From positions 1 to 51,610 of IMG/VR virus record IMGVR_UViG_3300022744_000037: 51,610 nucleotides of DNA; one strand, given 5' to 3'. The translations under genes were made by a program, and so were the position numbers. The stretch is from a virus. Positions 39,893 to 48,715 of the stretch are shown piece by piece. Position 1 is the first letter of the stretch, and every line of letters begins with the position of its first letter. The notes beneath the pieces are model-generated. The model worked only from the letters and a program-made list of their open reading frames with translations. It was not told the origin of the DNA and ran no database searches.

Positions 39893-42771
39893 TTGACGGC
39901 TTTCAGTTGCGCAACCGACTCCATCGCAGAGGTCTCCCCAGCCGTAGCGAGTAGGTCGATTTTGTAACACCGGCTTGGTGCTGTTGCGTAGTCGTTGGTG
40001 CCCTTACCGAGAGAGAAAGGCGCGACTTGCAACGAAGCCCACTGGCGCATCACCAGCTCCCCTGTCATCTGGCGGTAGTCCGCTTGGTTTTCTGAACACC
40101 AATGACGGATAACGCTGATCGGCAAGTACAACGTACCGGTCTGTGAGATGACACGCCCGACAAGTTCACCTCTTGGAGCGTGAAGAACATGAGCCTTCCC
40201 TGCGGCGCCGCCACGAGCGTCCCCCTCACGGTCAGTTACGAGGAATCCCGAGGACAGCTGGTTAACCATGGTGCCGAACTGCTCCAGCACGCTGGTCTCG
40301 TTCTCACCCATCAAGTCGCGCATTGTACGCACCTGACGAATGGCCCAATCCAGCAATTTACCGAGGTCGAACTTGATGAGCCCCAGCTTTTTGGCCAGGG
40401 TAAGCCCTGTCACGATGGCGCTCATGCCGGCGGCCCAGAACCGCTCATCCTGGTTAATGCCTGCACGGGTAGAAATCAGGTCGCGCACTTTGACGAGGGT
40501 ATCCCGCACCGTGGATTCGTTCTCCACGATGAACTTGATGTACTCCCGTCCAGCAGCACCCCAGCAGTTGGTGGCCTTACCGAACACGCGATCCGCTTCG
40601 ACCTTCGACATGACGTTGGCTGGACGTTGGAACTTGAACTCAAAGACTCGAGCGATCTCAGGGTTCGCGTTGGCCTTCGCCGCCGCCAAGGTTGACTGCG
40701 CCGAGCGGTTGGAGGTACTGGCCATGATGGTGTTCCAGCCGTACACGTTGGTGCGCAGCCCGCCATCACCTGTGGCTCCAATGCGACCCTGCCCCTGAGA
40801 GAAGGTGTACACGAGGTCTGACAGCTCCAGGCCCTTCACGTTGGTCATCTCATCGAGCAGGATAGGGAGGCTCCCCATCAGGCCGATGTAGGCAAACAAA
40901 CCCTTCGTGGTGGCTTGCTGCTTCGTGATCATCAGGCGCCGCGGGTCCCCGTAGAGGCCTAGGCCCACCATGCCCGCAGTTGACTTACCCAGGCCGGATT
41001 CTGGGCTGTAGGCGTTCACCACGCAGCCCGCCATCGTGTTACCCAGGAACTTCACCAGCGGAGCGCCGAAGGCGGTGCCCAGCATCCATTGGTACTGCTC
41101 GTTGTTCGGGCGGTTGTACGCCGTGTCCACAGCAGCAACCCAATCTTCAACCGCACCCGCGGGCTCGAACGCTTCGAGAAAGGTCAAGGCGTCACCCTGG
41201 ACCCGCACGCGCCGCTCGCCTTCTTTGGTGAACAGGGTATCCCCTAAGAGGAACCCGCCATCCTTCTGCCAGCCGAACGTCTTGTAAGCCGCCACCTCAT
41301 CGGTGGATGCCTTCAACGCGCTGAACCAATCGGTGATGTATGCTTCCATTGACTTCTTCGTTCCGTAATTCGAGACCACACCCTCCCGCCCAAACGCGGC
41401 GAACAGGTCCCGGCCGCCGGTACTGATGGCTTCAGCCGACACTTCAAAGCGTCGGTATTTGCCCATGCGCTCCCGGCTGATCCAGGTGGTGCCCACGCTG
41501 TCGGTACGGTGGTGCGTCTCGGGCCAGATGAACTGGTTGAGGAACGCAATGTCAGTCAAAACACCTTCGTGGTCCTTCTTCCATTCACACAGCGCATCGT
41601 TCTTCCAGGTGTACTTTTCGCGCATCGACTCGGGCAGCTTGGGAATATCGGTGACGATCTCGGGAGAGTCGTCGGCCAATTCTTCCTCGATCACGTCCGA
41701 CTCCGGCACCACGGTTCCTAACTGGATCGGACTTTTGATCTTTCCAGCGAACTTGCAACCGGCGCAGCCGGCAGGGTTGGCCTGCTCGAACTTAGAGCAC
41801 GTCGTGGGGCCAGCGGGCCATTGGTCGATCTTCTGCTGCGTGGCTCCGGCTTCGTAGGCCGGGTGGCCTGCGCTCCACTCGTGGCAGAGACGCTCACCGT
41901 CGATCACGAACTTGACAACACCCAGGCAGGCGTACCACAGGGGCTCCGACACATCCCCAAGGGAGTTGCGAAAATCCCGGATCTGTTGACACTTGTCCGC
42001 CACTTCCTCGCCGGAGGCCGGGGGGTACTCGGTGCCAGCGCTCAGGTCGCTGTTCAGATCACTGGTGACGCGGGGCTCGTGGACCTTCTGGATCGTCAAG
42101 CTGTGAGACTTGAACAACGTCATGAGGTGGTCTGCGAAGGCCGCCGCGTCGAGCTGGGCCGGAACATCACCCAACACCTTGACTACCTTGGGGGTGTCGC
42201 GCTTGCGGTTGTACGTGCCAACCGGGCGCAGGATGGAGGCGATGTCGGTGGTGCGGGATGGGTCGTGCTTGATCTTGAAGTGCTCAACGACTGCGCGGAA
42301 CACGCGGGCCAGTCGGCGCCATTGGGTGGCAGGCACATCGGCGTTGAACACCCAGTAGCAGTGAACGCCGTACCCAGAGCTGACCAGCAGGGGGCGGGGC
42401 AGTTGGGTCTCGTTGCACATGCGGAACACTTCACTGATGGCAGTGCGAGCGTCCGGGTAGTCCTTCTTCTCACCACAGTCCAGGTCGAGCCACAGGCTTT
42501 TGGCCCATCCGGCGTTGTCCTGGGTGCGGTATCGGCGCTTGGGGCGACCGTTGTCGTAGGTCTCGCCGGTCTCTACAAACGCTTCTTTGAACGACGCGCA
42601 AGCATGGTAGACAGCTTCTCCCTTGGCATCGGCTTGCTCGGCAATGTCGGCCGCGATGCTGGCTGATTCTGTTGGCTTATGAATCCACGGTTTATCCTCC
42701 GCTCTCTTTATGGCTATGAACTTGAACCCCTGCTTAGGCAGGATGTGTGAAAGAAATGCTGCTGTTTCCAA
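39889..42771 (-). CDS. AEP primase - DUF927 helicase
   Basis: 960 residues. The N-terminal third is an archaeo-eukaryotic-type primase: WLDLDCG (metal-binding DxD, about 95), SSGYGVHCYWVF and RTTDIASILRPVGTYNRK. The C-terminal half is a DUF927 superfamily helicase with Walker A SPESGLGKST (near 590) and Walker B PILLDEMTN. It primes and unwinds phage DNA. The start is a TTG preceded by GGGGGTAG; no ATG is near. Downstream genes of the operon follow at once. Confidence 0.88.
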   Translation of the reverse strand: METAAFLSHILPKQGFKFIAIKRAEDKPWIHKPTESASIAADIAEQADAKGEAVYHACASFKEAFVETGETYDNGRPKRRYRTQDNAGWAKSLWLDLDCGEKKDYPDARTAISEVFRMCNETQLPRPLLVSSGYGVHCYWVFNADVPATQWRRLARVFRAVVEHFKIKHDPSRTTDIASILRPVGTYNRKRDTPKVVKVLGDVPAQLDAAAFADHLMTLFKSHSLTIQKVHEPRVTSDLNSDLSAGTEYPPASGEEVADKCQQIRDFRNSLGDVSEPLWYACLGVVKFVIDGERLCHEWSAGHPAYEAGATQQKIDQWPAGPTTCSKFEQANPAGCAGCKFAGKIKSPIQLGTVVPESDVIEEELADDSPEIVTDIPKLPESMREKYTWKNDALCEWKKDHEGVLTDIAFLNQFIWPETHHRTDSVGTTWISRERMGKYRRFEVSAEAISTGGRDLFAAFGREGVVSNYGTKKSMEAYITDWFSALKASTDEVAAYKTFGWQKDGGFLLGDTLFTKEGERRVRVQGDALTFLEAFEPAGAVEDWVAAVDTAYNRPNNEQYQWMLGTAFGAPLVKFLGNTMAGCVVNAYSPESGLGKSTAGMVGLGLYGDPRRLMITKQQATTKGLFAYIGLMGSLPILLDEMTNVKGLELSDLVYTFSQGQGRIGATGDGGLRTNVYGWNTIMASTSNRSAQSTLAAAKANANPEIARVFEFKFQRPANVMSKVEADRVFGKATNCWGAAGREYIKFIVENESTVRDTLVKVRDLISTRAGINQDERFWAAGMSAIVTGLTLAKKLGLIKFDLGKLLDWAIRQVRTMRDLMGENETSVLEQFGTMVNQLSSGFLVTDREGDARGGAAGKAHVLHAPRGELVGRVISQTGTLYLPISVIRHWCSENQADYRQMTGELVMRQWASLQVAPFSLGKGTNDYATAPSRCYKIDLLATAGETSAMESVAQLKAVK

Positions 42772-42850
42772 GCTACCCCCGAGGCGAGCCGCATAGGCTA
42801 ACGTATGACACGCCCTGTTGCAACGACAACCGGGGACGACAAGTCAAGGA

Positions 42851-43126
42851 TTACTGGTTAGCAACCTTGTTCAAAGACTTCATGAGGACCTTTTTGAGTT
42901 CCTCGTTTCTGCTTTTCTCGTCAGTGTCTCGAGCCGCGGGTAGCGGCAGCATTTTCAGTTCCACCGCAAGCGCAACGGCTTGCAGCAGGCGCTCCACCTT
43001 GGGACGGCGGAGCTTGTGGATGGGGTGCCCGTTGACCCAACTGCTCACGGACACACGGCTGACCTGGAGGAAAGCGCCAAACTCAGCCTGGGTGATACCC
43101 GATGCTTTGAGAATGGAGAAGTCCAT
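42851..43126 (-). CDS. Cro/CI-type HTH protein
   Basis: 91 residues. GITQAEFGAFLQVSRVSVSSWVNG (about 10-33; shown by its first and last parts) is an XRE-type helix-turn-helix. The rest is helical. The ATG overlaps the previous stop (TGATG). A regulator of lysogeny or replication is likely, since it lies between the SSB-like gene and the primase. Confidence 0.75.
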   Translation of the reverse strand: MDFSILKASGITQAEFGAFLQVSRVSVSSWVNGHPIHKLRRPKVERLLQAVALAVELKMLPLPAARDTDEKSRNEELKKVLMKSLNKVANQ

Positions 43127-43389
43127 CAGGCCCTCCAGATACGGACACCTTTGCGAACGCCGGAGTCGGAGCGTTCTTCCACGTAACGTGTGACCAGCTT
43201 GATGCCCGCGCGGCGTGCGTAGGAGGCGGCTGCTCGTTGGATGCGCTTCACATCTTCGCGCTTAGTGGCCAGCTCCAGGTAGCTGTGGCCCTCGGCGGCG
43301 TTCTTCAGATCCCCGAAAGAGTAGCGTGGGGTCCGGCCGGCGGATTCAACTTTGGGGATCGGGATGTTCTTGTCGATTTGTACTGCCAT
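43126..43389 (-). CDS. DUF7303-like small phage protein
   Basis: 87 residues from MAVQIDKNIPIPKVESAGRT. The family shows a conserved opening, a GD-type helix and a C-terminal arginine-rich strand (YARRAGIKLVTRYVEERSDS). A further in-frame start upstream is rejected because of an AGAACATC ribosome site at 43389. Overlaps the HTH gene by TGATG. Confidence 0.7.
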   Translation of the reverse strand: MAVQIDKNIPIPKVESAGRTPRYSFGDLKNAAEGHSYLELATKREDVKRIQRAAASYARRAGIKLVTRYVEERSDSGVRKGVRIWRA

Positions 43390-43399
43390 GATGTTCTCC

Positions 43400-43424
43400 A
43401 AAAAGACGGGCCCGAAGGCCCGCC
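43400..43424 (-). terminator. Intrinsic terminator between SSB-like gene and DUF7303
   Basis: CGGGCC-TTCG-GGCCCG hairpin followed by TCTTTTT on the minus strand. It would reduce expression of the HTH and primase genes relative to the SSB-like gene. Confidence 0.8.
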
Positions 43425-43440
43425 GTGGTGTGGGTAGGGG

Positions 43441-44457
43441 TTAGTCGTCCAGCTCGCCGAGCACATCGTCCAGCTCGGACTCCAGGCTGTTCTCGACCAC
43501 CTTCGCCTTGGGCTTGGCCGCGGGCTTGGCTTCCACGACTTCAGCCACCTCGTCTTCGCTGACGGCCGGCTTGGCCTTCGCCTTGGGCTTCGGAGCTTCC
43601 TCCACCTCGTCCTCCGCGGGGGCAGCCTTGACCTTCGGCTTCGGCTTCGGAGCTTCCTCCTCCGCGGGGGCAGCCTTGGCCTTCGGTGCCGAACCCTTCA
43701 GCTCGCTCACGGAATCGTCGTCCGCAATATCCACAGGGGCTTCGCCGGGCTGGCCCAGGATCGACTTGATGACGTCACTGCCAACAACGTCTTGCACTTG
43801 GTCAAACTCCTCTTGGCTCAGGAAGGACAGCGCCTTGAAGGTCAGCTTCGGAGTAGCCGCTTCGCGGTCGAAACCCAGCTTGGTCAGCACGGCGTTGTAG
43901 GGCACGTTGCGCTTGGCCAGGGTCGTACCATAGTCAGCTAGGGGCTTCAGCGATGCTGGCGGAACGCGCAGCAGCATGGGGGCTTCCATGTCGTCCACGT
44001 TGGCGATCGCCACGCGGCGGCTGTCAGAACAAGCCTTCAGCTTCTTGCCGGACTCGTCGATCTTGGAGCCCCATTGGTTCTTGGGGCAGGCCGCGCACTT
44101 CTTGGATTGCGGCGATTCCACAGAGCTGTCCGGGGCGGTGCCGTCGTGGCTGAAGCAATCAGGCTTGCCATCCGAACCATCCACGTAGCCCTTGGCGTAC
44201 CAGACTTTGGACAGGCCAGCGTTGGCCTTGAGCAGCACCACGTTGATGGAGGTGGCCGGTTCGTCCTGGTCCGAGGGGTTCATCACCATCTCGCGCTCGC
44301 CGCCCTTCACCACGGTGAAGGTCTTGCCCTTGATGGACATGACGGCGAAGCCACCGCCGCCCACGTTGGCGGTCAGTTCGGAGGCCAAAGCCTTAGCGGC
44401 TTCGGGGTTCAGGTATGCGGGCAGCTTGGCGGATTCAAAGGGGACGATTTGGGTCAT
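43441..44457 (-). CDS. SSB-like protein with zinc motif and acidic tail
   Basis: 338 residues. The N-terminal 200 residues are a mixed fold with Cys residues in CFSHDG, KKCAACPKN and KACSDS that could bind zinc. The C-terminal 100 residues are Lys/Ala/Glu/Pro-rich, ending in LESELDDVLGELDD, the acidic tail typical of ssDNA-binding proteins. It lies next to helicase and primase genes. ssDNA binding is inferred. Confidence 0.65.
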   Translation of the reverse strand: MTQIVPFESAKLPAYLNPEAAKALASELTANVGGGGFAVMSIKGKTFTVVKGGEREMVMNPSDQDEPATSINVVLLKANAGLSKVWYAKGYVDGSDGKPDCFSHDGTAPDSSVESPQSKKCAACPKNQWGSKIDESGKKLKACSDSRRVAIANVDDMEAPMLLRVPPASLKPLADYGTTLAKRNVPYNAVLTKLGFDREAATPKLTFKALSFLSQEEFDQVQDVVGSDVIKSILGQPGEAPVDIADDDSVSELKGSAPKAKAAPAEEEAPKPKPKVKAAPAEDEVEEAPKPKAKAKPAVSEDEVAEVVEAKPAAKPKAKVVENSLESELDDVLGELDD

Positions 44458-44475
44458 GTTGGTTTCTCCTGTTGG

Positions 44476-44712
44476 TCAGTTGTTGCGGTTGTGGCAGCCG
44501 ATGCGGACAGTGCGGTCAGCATGCTCAACCAGGGTTTTCAGCGTATCCAGCTTCTGAATCACGGTGCCGTCGGTGTGGTCCACCAACACGCGGCCGATCA
44601 GCTCCGCCAATCCAAACAGCACTTCGGGGGTCTGAAACCCTTTGTTGCTGATCGCATCTCCGGCGGTACGCCACACGCCGGCGATTTTTTCTTTGTTCAC
44701 AGAAATTTCCAT
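44476..44712 (-). CDS. Small protein of unknown function
   Basis: 78 residues, MEISVNKEKIAGVWRTAGDA start, helical (FGLAELIGRVLVDHTDGTVI). AGGAGCCCCCC precedes the ATG. It lies between the SSB-like gene and the 127-residue gene. Confidence 0.6.
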   Translation of the reverse strand: MEISVNKEKIAGVWRTAGDAISNKGFQTPEVLFGLAELIGRVLVDHTDGTVIQKLDTLKTLVEHADRTVRIGCHNRNN

Positions 44713-44721
44713 GGGGGGCTC

Positions 44722-45105
44722 CTATTTGCCACGCCGCACACCGACGACCACTTCGGCGCTGTAATTCAGGCCGGGTGGGAGGTCCTCGTTGGCGGTTTTG
44801 TACTCCTCCACAGCCTTCTTGGAGGCGCGGAGGTCTGCCAGTTCCCAGGCGTTGTTCGCAAGGATGAACGCCCGGAAGACTTCACGGTCAGCCACTGTAC
44901 AGCTAGAGCGCGTCGAGCGGTAGCAGGTGCCAGCAGCGGTACGAACCGACTCGGTGCCCGTTTCCTCGAAGTGGTTGAGCATCACGCCCTCCACCTTCTT
45001 GAGCAACTCCTCGATTCGCTCGATTTTGCCGTCGTACTCGGCCTTGATAGTGGCCTTCTTGTCACGCAGGGCGACGTACTTCTCGACCAGTGTGTTTATG
45101 TTCAT
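44722..45105 (-). CDS. Coiled-coil phage protein
   Basis: 127 residues. The N-terminal 45 residues are a charged coiled coil (KYVALRDKKATIKAEYDGKI). The middle (ESVRTAAGTCYRSTRSSCTV, then FILANNAWELADLRASK) resembles conserved small phage replication-cluster proteins. First gene after the promoter at 45134. Confidence 0.7.
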   Translation of the reverse strand: MNINTLVEKYVALRDKKATIKAEYDGKIERIEELLKKVEGVMLNHFEETGTESVRTAAGTCYRSTRSSCTVADREVFRAFILANNAWELADLRASKKAVEEYKTANEDLPPGLNYSAEVVVGVRRGK

Positions 45106-45133
45106 GGGATACCTTTCGTTGGTTGGTGCGTTA

Positions 45134-45162
45134 ATTATAGTGTGAGACTAACAGCATGTCAA
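45134..45162 (-). promoter_or_regulatory. Consensus sigma70 promoter for the SSB-primase genes
   Basis: Minus strand TTGACA (45157-45162), a 17-bp spacer beginning TGCTGTTAG, and TATAAT (45134-45139), both hexamers perfect. The -35 abuts the stop of the helicase gene. Confidence 0.85.
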
Positions 45163-45163
45163 G

Positions 45164-46723
45164 TCAGTTGTCTCTCATTTCACTTTTTATCAAGTCTAAC
45201 AGAACGCCTTGCATTTCTCCGCGGTGTTCTAAGCGATTGTACATCTTCCGTTCTACATTACTACCCTCCAAATGAATGATGTGCTGGTGCAATGTTTGCC
45301 CCTGACGGGTGATTCGGCCGCACGCCTGCTCGTAGACGGAATAGTCATTCGTTGGTATGTACCAAGTGATGACGTTCGCCCTCGTTAGCGTGAGCCCGTG
45401 GGCCATACACTTCGGGTGAGCTACTAACACCTGGAGCCCGTTAGCAGTGTTCTGGAACTGGCTGAAGATCGTGTCACGTTCGGCCTTCGGGGTCTCCCCG
45501 TGGACCACGCCCACTTCATACCCATCGGCGCGGAGTTCTTCCGCGATCCGCTCCAAGCCGCCTGTCAGTGGTACATAGACAATCACTTTTCCATCGGCAG
45601 ACTCAATGATCTCTTTGACTGCAGCGATCCGCTCCGGGGTGGGGAGAATCATCCGGCCACCGTCGTCTTGGTACGCCACGCCACACGCCACTTGGACGAG
45701 CTTCATGGTCTTGACCGCCTCGTTGATTGCAGTCACTTGTCCGCCCTCAAACTCCGCCCGCAGCGAACGCACCATGTCCTCGTAAGCCTTCTTCTGTTCA
45801 GTGCTCATCTCCACATGGCGGGTGGAGAACGTGCAAGGCGGCAAGTCCAGGCACTCCTCGCGCTTGAACAGGATCGACGGCTGCATCGCCTCTTTGACGA
45901 TGTGCGCCGCGTTGTCCCTGGGGGCCCACTTGAACTGGTTGATCTGGCGCATCACGAGGTCACGGAACCTCGAGAAATACTTGGGCACCTTGTCTGGTGC
46001 GATCAGCCGGCACTGCGCCCAGGCGTCCGTGGGAGCCTTCGGCGTCGGAGAACCTGTCATGCCCCACACCCAGCGGCGGCTGGTGCAGAGGGAGTTGAGC
46101 GCCTTCCAGCGATCGGTGCTGGAGTTACGGAACTCAGCCAGCTCATCCACGATCACCGCGTCGATGTCGTCGCGGGCCTTGAGGTCGTCCAGTAGAACTT
46201 TCACCCCGTCGTGGTTGATGATGTACACGTCCACGTCTTGGGCCAGCAGCTTCTGCCGCTTGGCTTTCGACCCATGGAGCACAGCGCACTCCAGATGAGG
46301 GAAGTGGTTGAAGATTTCATCAGCCCACACTCGGTCCAGGGTGGACAGGGGGGACACCACCAACACCTTACGGCACAGGCCTGCTTTGCGAAGGTAGTCC
46401 ACCGCCCACAGCACCGAGAGGGTCTTGCCGGAGCCGATCTGGTTCAGAACGAACGCACGACTGTGCATCGTCAGAAACTCAGCCGTCACAGCTTGGTGCT
46501 CGAACGGCTTGTAGCGCCCAGACCACTCGTAGTAGTGGCGGATCGGGAAGGGCACCTTAAAGCCAATGTTGTTGAGGACTTTGACTTCCTCGTCCTTGTG
46601 CGGGACCGCCACCAGGGTACGACCCTTGTAAACGAACGTCTTGGCTGTAGGAATAATCGTGGTGATCCGCTCAGGGTCGCGGCTGTTGATCACCACCTTG
46701 CGGTGTTTCTTAGAGATCAGCAT
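45164..46723 (-). CDS. SF2 (SNF2/DEAD-like) helicase
   Basis: 519 residues. Motif I is NQIGSGKT (94-101), motif II is IVDEL (about 195), GSPTPKAP is motif III-like and QACGRITRQGQ (about 470) is motif VI. A short N-terminal extension precedes the ATPase core. It may act in replication start or remodel DNA. Last gene before the 45134 promoter, overlapping the upstream gene by 7 bp. Confidence 0.88.
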   Translation of the reverse strand: MLISKKHRKVVINSRDPERITTIIPTAKTFVYKGRTLVAVPHKDEEVKVLNNIGFKVPFPIRHYYEWSGRYKPFEHQAVTAEFLTMHSRAFVLNQIGSGKTLSVLWAVDYLRKAGLCRKVLVVSPLSTLDRVWADEIFNHFPHLECAVLHGSKAKRQKLLAQDVDVYIINHDGVKVLLDDLKARDDIDAVIVDELAEFRNSSTDRWKALNSLCTSRRWVWGMTGSPTPKAPTDAWAQCRLIAPDKVPKYFSRFRDLVMRQINQFKWAPRDNAAHIVKEAMQPSILFKREECLDLPPCTFSTRHVEMSTEQKKAYEDMVRSLRAEFEGGQVTAINEAVKTMKLVQVACGVAYQDDGGRMILPTPERIAAVKEIIESADGKVIVYVPLTGGLERIAEELRADGYEVGVVHGETPKAERDTIFSQFQNTANGLQVLVAHPKCMAHGLTLTRANVITWYIPTNDYSVYEQACGRITRQGQTLHQHIIHLEGSNVERKMYNRLEHRGEMQGVLLDLIKSEMRDN

Positions 46724-46989
46724 TGCAGAAAATTAACCATGGCTCGCGCCGATTCTTCGTTGTGGAACGGGCCATAGACTTCAGCCTCGCCGGAAGCCCA
46801 CCACACCACGTAATACTCGCGGCTAACAAACGGCCACTTCCAGGCCCACACCCGTTTATAGAACAAGATCATAGTCGGAACCCGTCCATCGTAAAACCTC
46901 CACAGCTCTTGCGGCGTCTCCGCCATTCGGGACAGGAGTGCCTTTGACCCCCACGACTCTGCGGTTTGGTAGAACTCCCACTTCGTCAT
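46717..46989 (-). CDS. Small protein of unknown function
   Basis: 90 residues, Trp-rich (WAWKWPFVSREYYVVWWASG, then YGPFHNEESARAMVNF). ATGA overlap with the previous gene and 7-bp overlap with the helicase. No family named. Confidence 0.6.
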   Translation of the reverse strand: MTKWEFYQTAESWGSKALLSRMAETPQELWRFYDGRVPTMILFYKRVWAWKWPFVSREYYVVWWASGEAEVYGPFHNEESARAMVNFLQC

Positions 46990-47237
46990 ACCGACATCCT
47001 CATCGCCACCGAGATGGCTTGGATGTGCTGCCGAAATCGCTCTGGGTCCGAAGTATCAATCGCAGGGATCTTGAACAAAATCGGGTCCTCCTTCGGCTCC
47101 TTGGTGCGCACCAGTGCCACCAGCAGTACGTCCCTAACGAGGTCCTCGCGGGTCCGTACCTGGAACCCGTTTCTGTGAGCGGGACCTATCAGCTCGAGCC
47201 GGAGCTGGTCCTCCGCGCTCCAATGAATAATAGCCAT
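46986..47237 (-). CDS. Small protein next to attP
   Basis: 83 residues, MAIIHWSAEDQLRLELIGPA start, basic, partly helical (DLVRDVLLVALVRTKEP). The operon entry lies just beyond the attP; no clear promoter is seen. Overlaps its follower by ATGA. Confidence 0.6.
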   Translation of the reverse strand: MAIIHWSAEDQLRLELIGPAHRNGFQVRTREDLVRDVLLVALVRTKEPKEDPILFKIPAIDTSDPERFRQHIQAISVAMRMSV

Positions 47238-47273
47238 GCGAACCCGGCCTTTCTGTCGTACTACAAACTGTTA

Positions 47274-47279
47274 TATAAT
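47274..47279 (+). promoter_or_regulatory. -10 element upstream of the tRNA half
   Basis: TATAAT, 11 nt before the 5' end of the tRNA-Asn half, in plus orientation. The -35 is poor. It may drive the rebuilt tRNA gene after integration. Confidence 0.5.
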
Positions 47280-47289
47280 GCGCTCCGAT

Positions 47290-47333
47290 TCCCCGATAGC
47301 TCAGTTGGTAGAGCGACGGACTGTTAATCCGTA
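47290..47333 (+). other. attP core: 5' half of tRNA-Asn(GTT)
   Basis: The sequence from TCCCCGATAGCTCAGTTGGT through the anticodon stem-loop (GTT at 47323-47325) to position about 45 matches the 5' half of a bacterial tRNA-Asn; the expected 3' half is absent. It lies against the 3' end of the integrase gene, the usual place for attP. The phage probably recombines within this identity region and leaves a rebuilt tRNA whose 5' half is phage DNA. Not an intact tRNA gene. Confidence 0.8.
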
Positions 47334-48151
47334 CCTCGCAGGACATTATCTATTGTCCTGGACGATTCCATCAAATGCCCCACTTTTAGGTGGGCGTATC
47401 GACGAACCATCTGTACCGATTTCCAGCCGCCCATTTCCTGGAGCGCGTACATCTGCACCCCTGCCTGAGCCAGCCACGAAGCCCATGTGTGCCTCGTCGC
47501 ATCGTGCCACCGGAACCCCACTATCCCTGCCCGCTTCAAGGCGTCCTGCCATGCCCTGGTGTTGACGTTGCGCACCGGCTTGCCGCAGTAGGTGAAGACC
47601 CACCGGTGGTGCTTGCCTATCTGCTTCGTCAGGACGGACATGGCCACGTCGTTCAGTGGGACCCCGAGGGGCTCACCGTTCTTCGTGTCGGGCACATACA
47701 GCGCCCTGGCGTCCATGTCCACCCAATCCCATTGCATATGCTTGACGTTGCCCTGGCGTAGACCGGTGGCGAGTGCGAAAAGGAACATATCCGCGGCGTG
47801 CGGTTGCAGCTCCTGAATCAGTCGCTGCACCTGTTCTTTCGTCAAGCTCCGAATTCTCCGCTTGGGCTCCGGGTACGTCTTGAGCGCTGGCATCGCGTCC
47901 AACCACCCCCACTCTCGTTGCGCGGCTCGCATGATCGCTCGGATGAGCGCCACATACCGGTTACGGGTGGCAGGGGTGTTCTTCTGCTCTACCACTTTTC
48001 GCACCATGTCTCGGGTGATGTCCCTGAGGCGGCGACCTTCAAGATGCGGGCCCAACCAATCCAGCTTTGCCCTGTCGCCACGGATGTCTGCCTTCTCACT
48101 GCGTTCATCCAACCACTTCTGTGCTGCTTCTTCCCACCGGTAGGTTTCCAT
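47324..48151 (-). CDS. int: Tyrosine integrase
   Basis: 275 residues. Catalytic set: R132 (ATGLRQG), K157 (TKNG), H216 and R220 (WHDATRHT), W243 at the His/Trp position, Y252 (VRRYAHL). The N-terminal region (1-100) is a SAM-like core-binding domain. AGGAGCC precedes the ATG. Its TAA stop lies in the tRNA anticodon, so the last codons are part of the attP identity region. It directs site-specific integration into the host tRNA-Asn gene. Confidence 0.93.
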   Translation of the reverse strand: METYRWEEAAQKWLDERSEKADIRGDRAKLDWLGPHLEGRRLRDITRDMVRKVVEQKNTPATRNRYVALIRAIMRAAQREWGWLDAMPALKTYPEPKRRIRSLTKEQVQRLIQELQPHAADMFLFALATGLRQGNVKHMQWDWVDMDARALYVPDTKNGEPLGVPLNDVAMSVLTKQIGKHHRWVFTYCGKPVRNVNTRAWQDALKRAGIVGFRWHDATRHTWASWLAQAGVQMYALQEMGGWKSVQMVRRYAHLKVGHLMESSRTIDNVLRGTD

Positions 48152-48191
48152 CAGGCTCCTGTTCCGGCCGGGTTCGCGTTGTAAGGGTAGC

Positions 48192-48527
48192 TCAAAGTCC
48201 GTTCGCTTTGAAGTAGGCCCGCACGTCTTCCGCGCTGGCGGCCAGGATGTAGTGCCCGCCGGCCATCTCGATTTCGCGCTGGCGGTCCTTTTGGTTGGTG
48301 GACTGCTCGCCCTTGGGGGCTTTGGCCTCGATGGCCACGGGAGTCAGCTTGTAGAACCCCACGAAGTCGGGGATGCCGTTGACACCCATGGGTCCCATCT
48401 TGATCGGCATGTACATCCACCCAGTGATCACTTCCGGCGCTTGCTTGGCGCCGGCGAACCACACGCCCTTGGAGGTGAGGAACTTCTTGATGTCGTCCTT
48501 CACCACGCCCTCGGGGGTGCGTGCCAT
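48192..48527 (-). CDS. VRR-NUC endonuclease
   Basis: 111 residues. GIPDFVGFYKLTPVAIEAKA (catalytic D and E-x-K) followed by QKDRQREIEMAGGHYILAAS is the VRR-NUC (PD-D/E-XK) signature. Such small phage enzymes are thought to cut branched DNA. TGATG overlap with the next gene upstream. Confidence 0.88.
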   Translation of the reverse strand: MARTPEGVVKDDIKKFLTSKGVWFAGAKQAPEVITGWMYMPIKMGPMGVNGIPDFVGFYKLTPVAIEAKAPKGEQSTNQKDRQREIEMAGGHYILAASAEDVRAYFKANGL

Positions 48528-48715
48528 CAGTGGAACCTCTCATACTGCAGGTCCGCCACGTCGATGCCGTTCTCCTGGAGGCGACGCACGCACTTCTCAG
48601 CAAACAACAGCGCGAAGTCCAGACGCCGGGCCAGATCGCGCTCAACATCCGTGGCATCGTTGCTGTTGTAGACCCGGTTGAGGGTCTCCTCGTCGGAGTA
48701 GTGTTCGGGCCTCAT
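48527..48715 (-). CDS. Small protein in the nuclease cluster
   Basis: 62 residues, MRPEHYSDEETLNRVYNSND start, helical (RDLARRLDFALLFAEKCVRR). Coupled at both ends to nuclease genes. Unknown. Confidence 0.6.
   Translation of the reverse strand: MRPEHYSDEETLNRVYNSNDATDVERDLARRLDFALLFAEKCVRRLQENGIDVADLQYERFH

Noticed and set aside
47290-47365. Intact phage-encoded tRNA-Asn.
   Set aside because: The match ends after the anticodon stem; no T arm or 3' acceptor follows.
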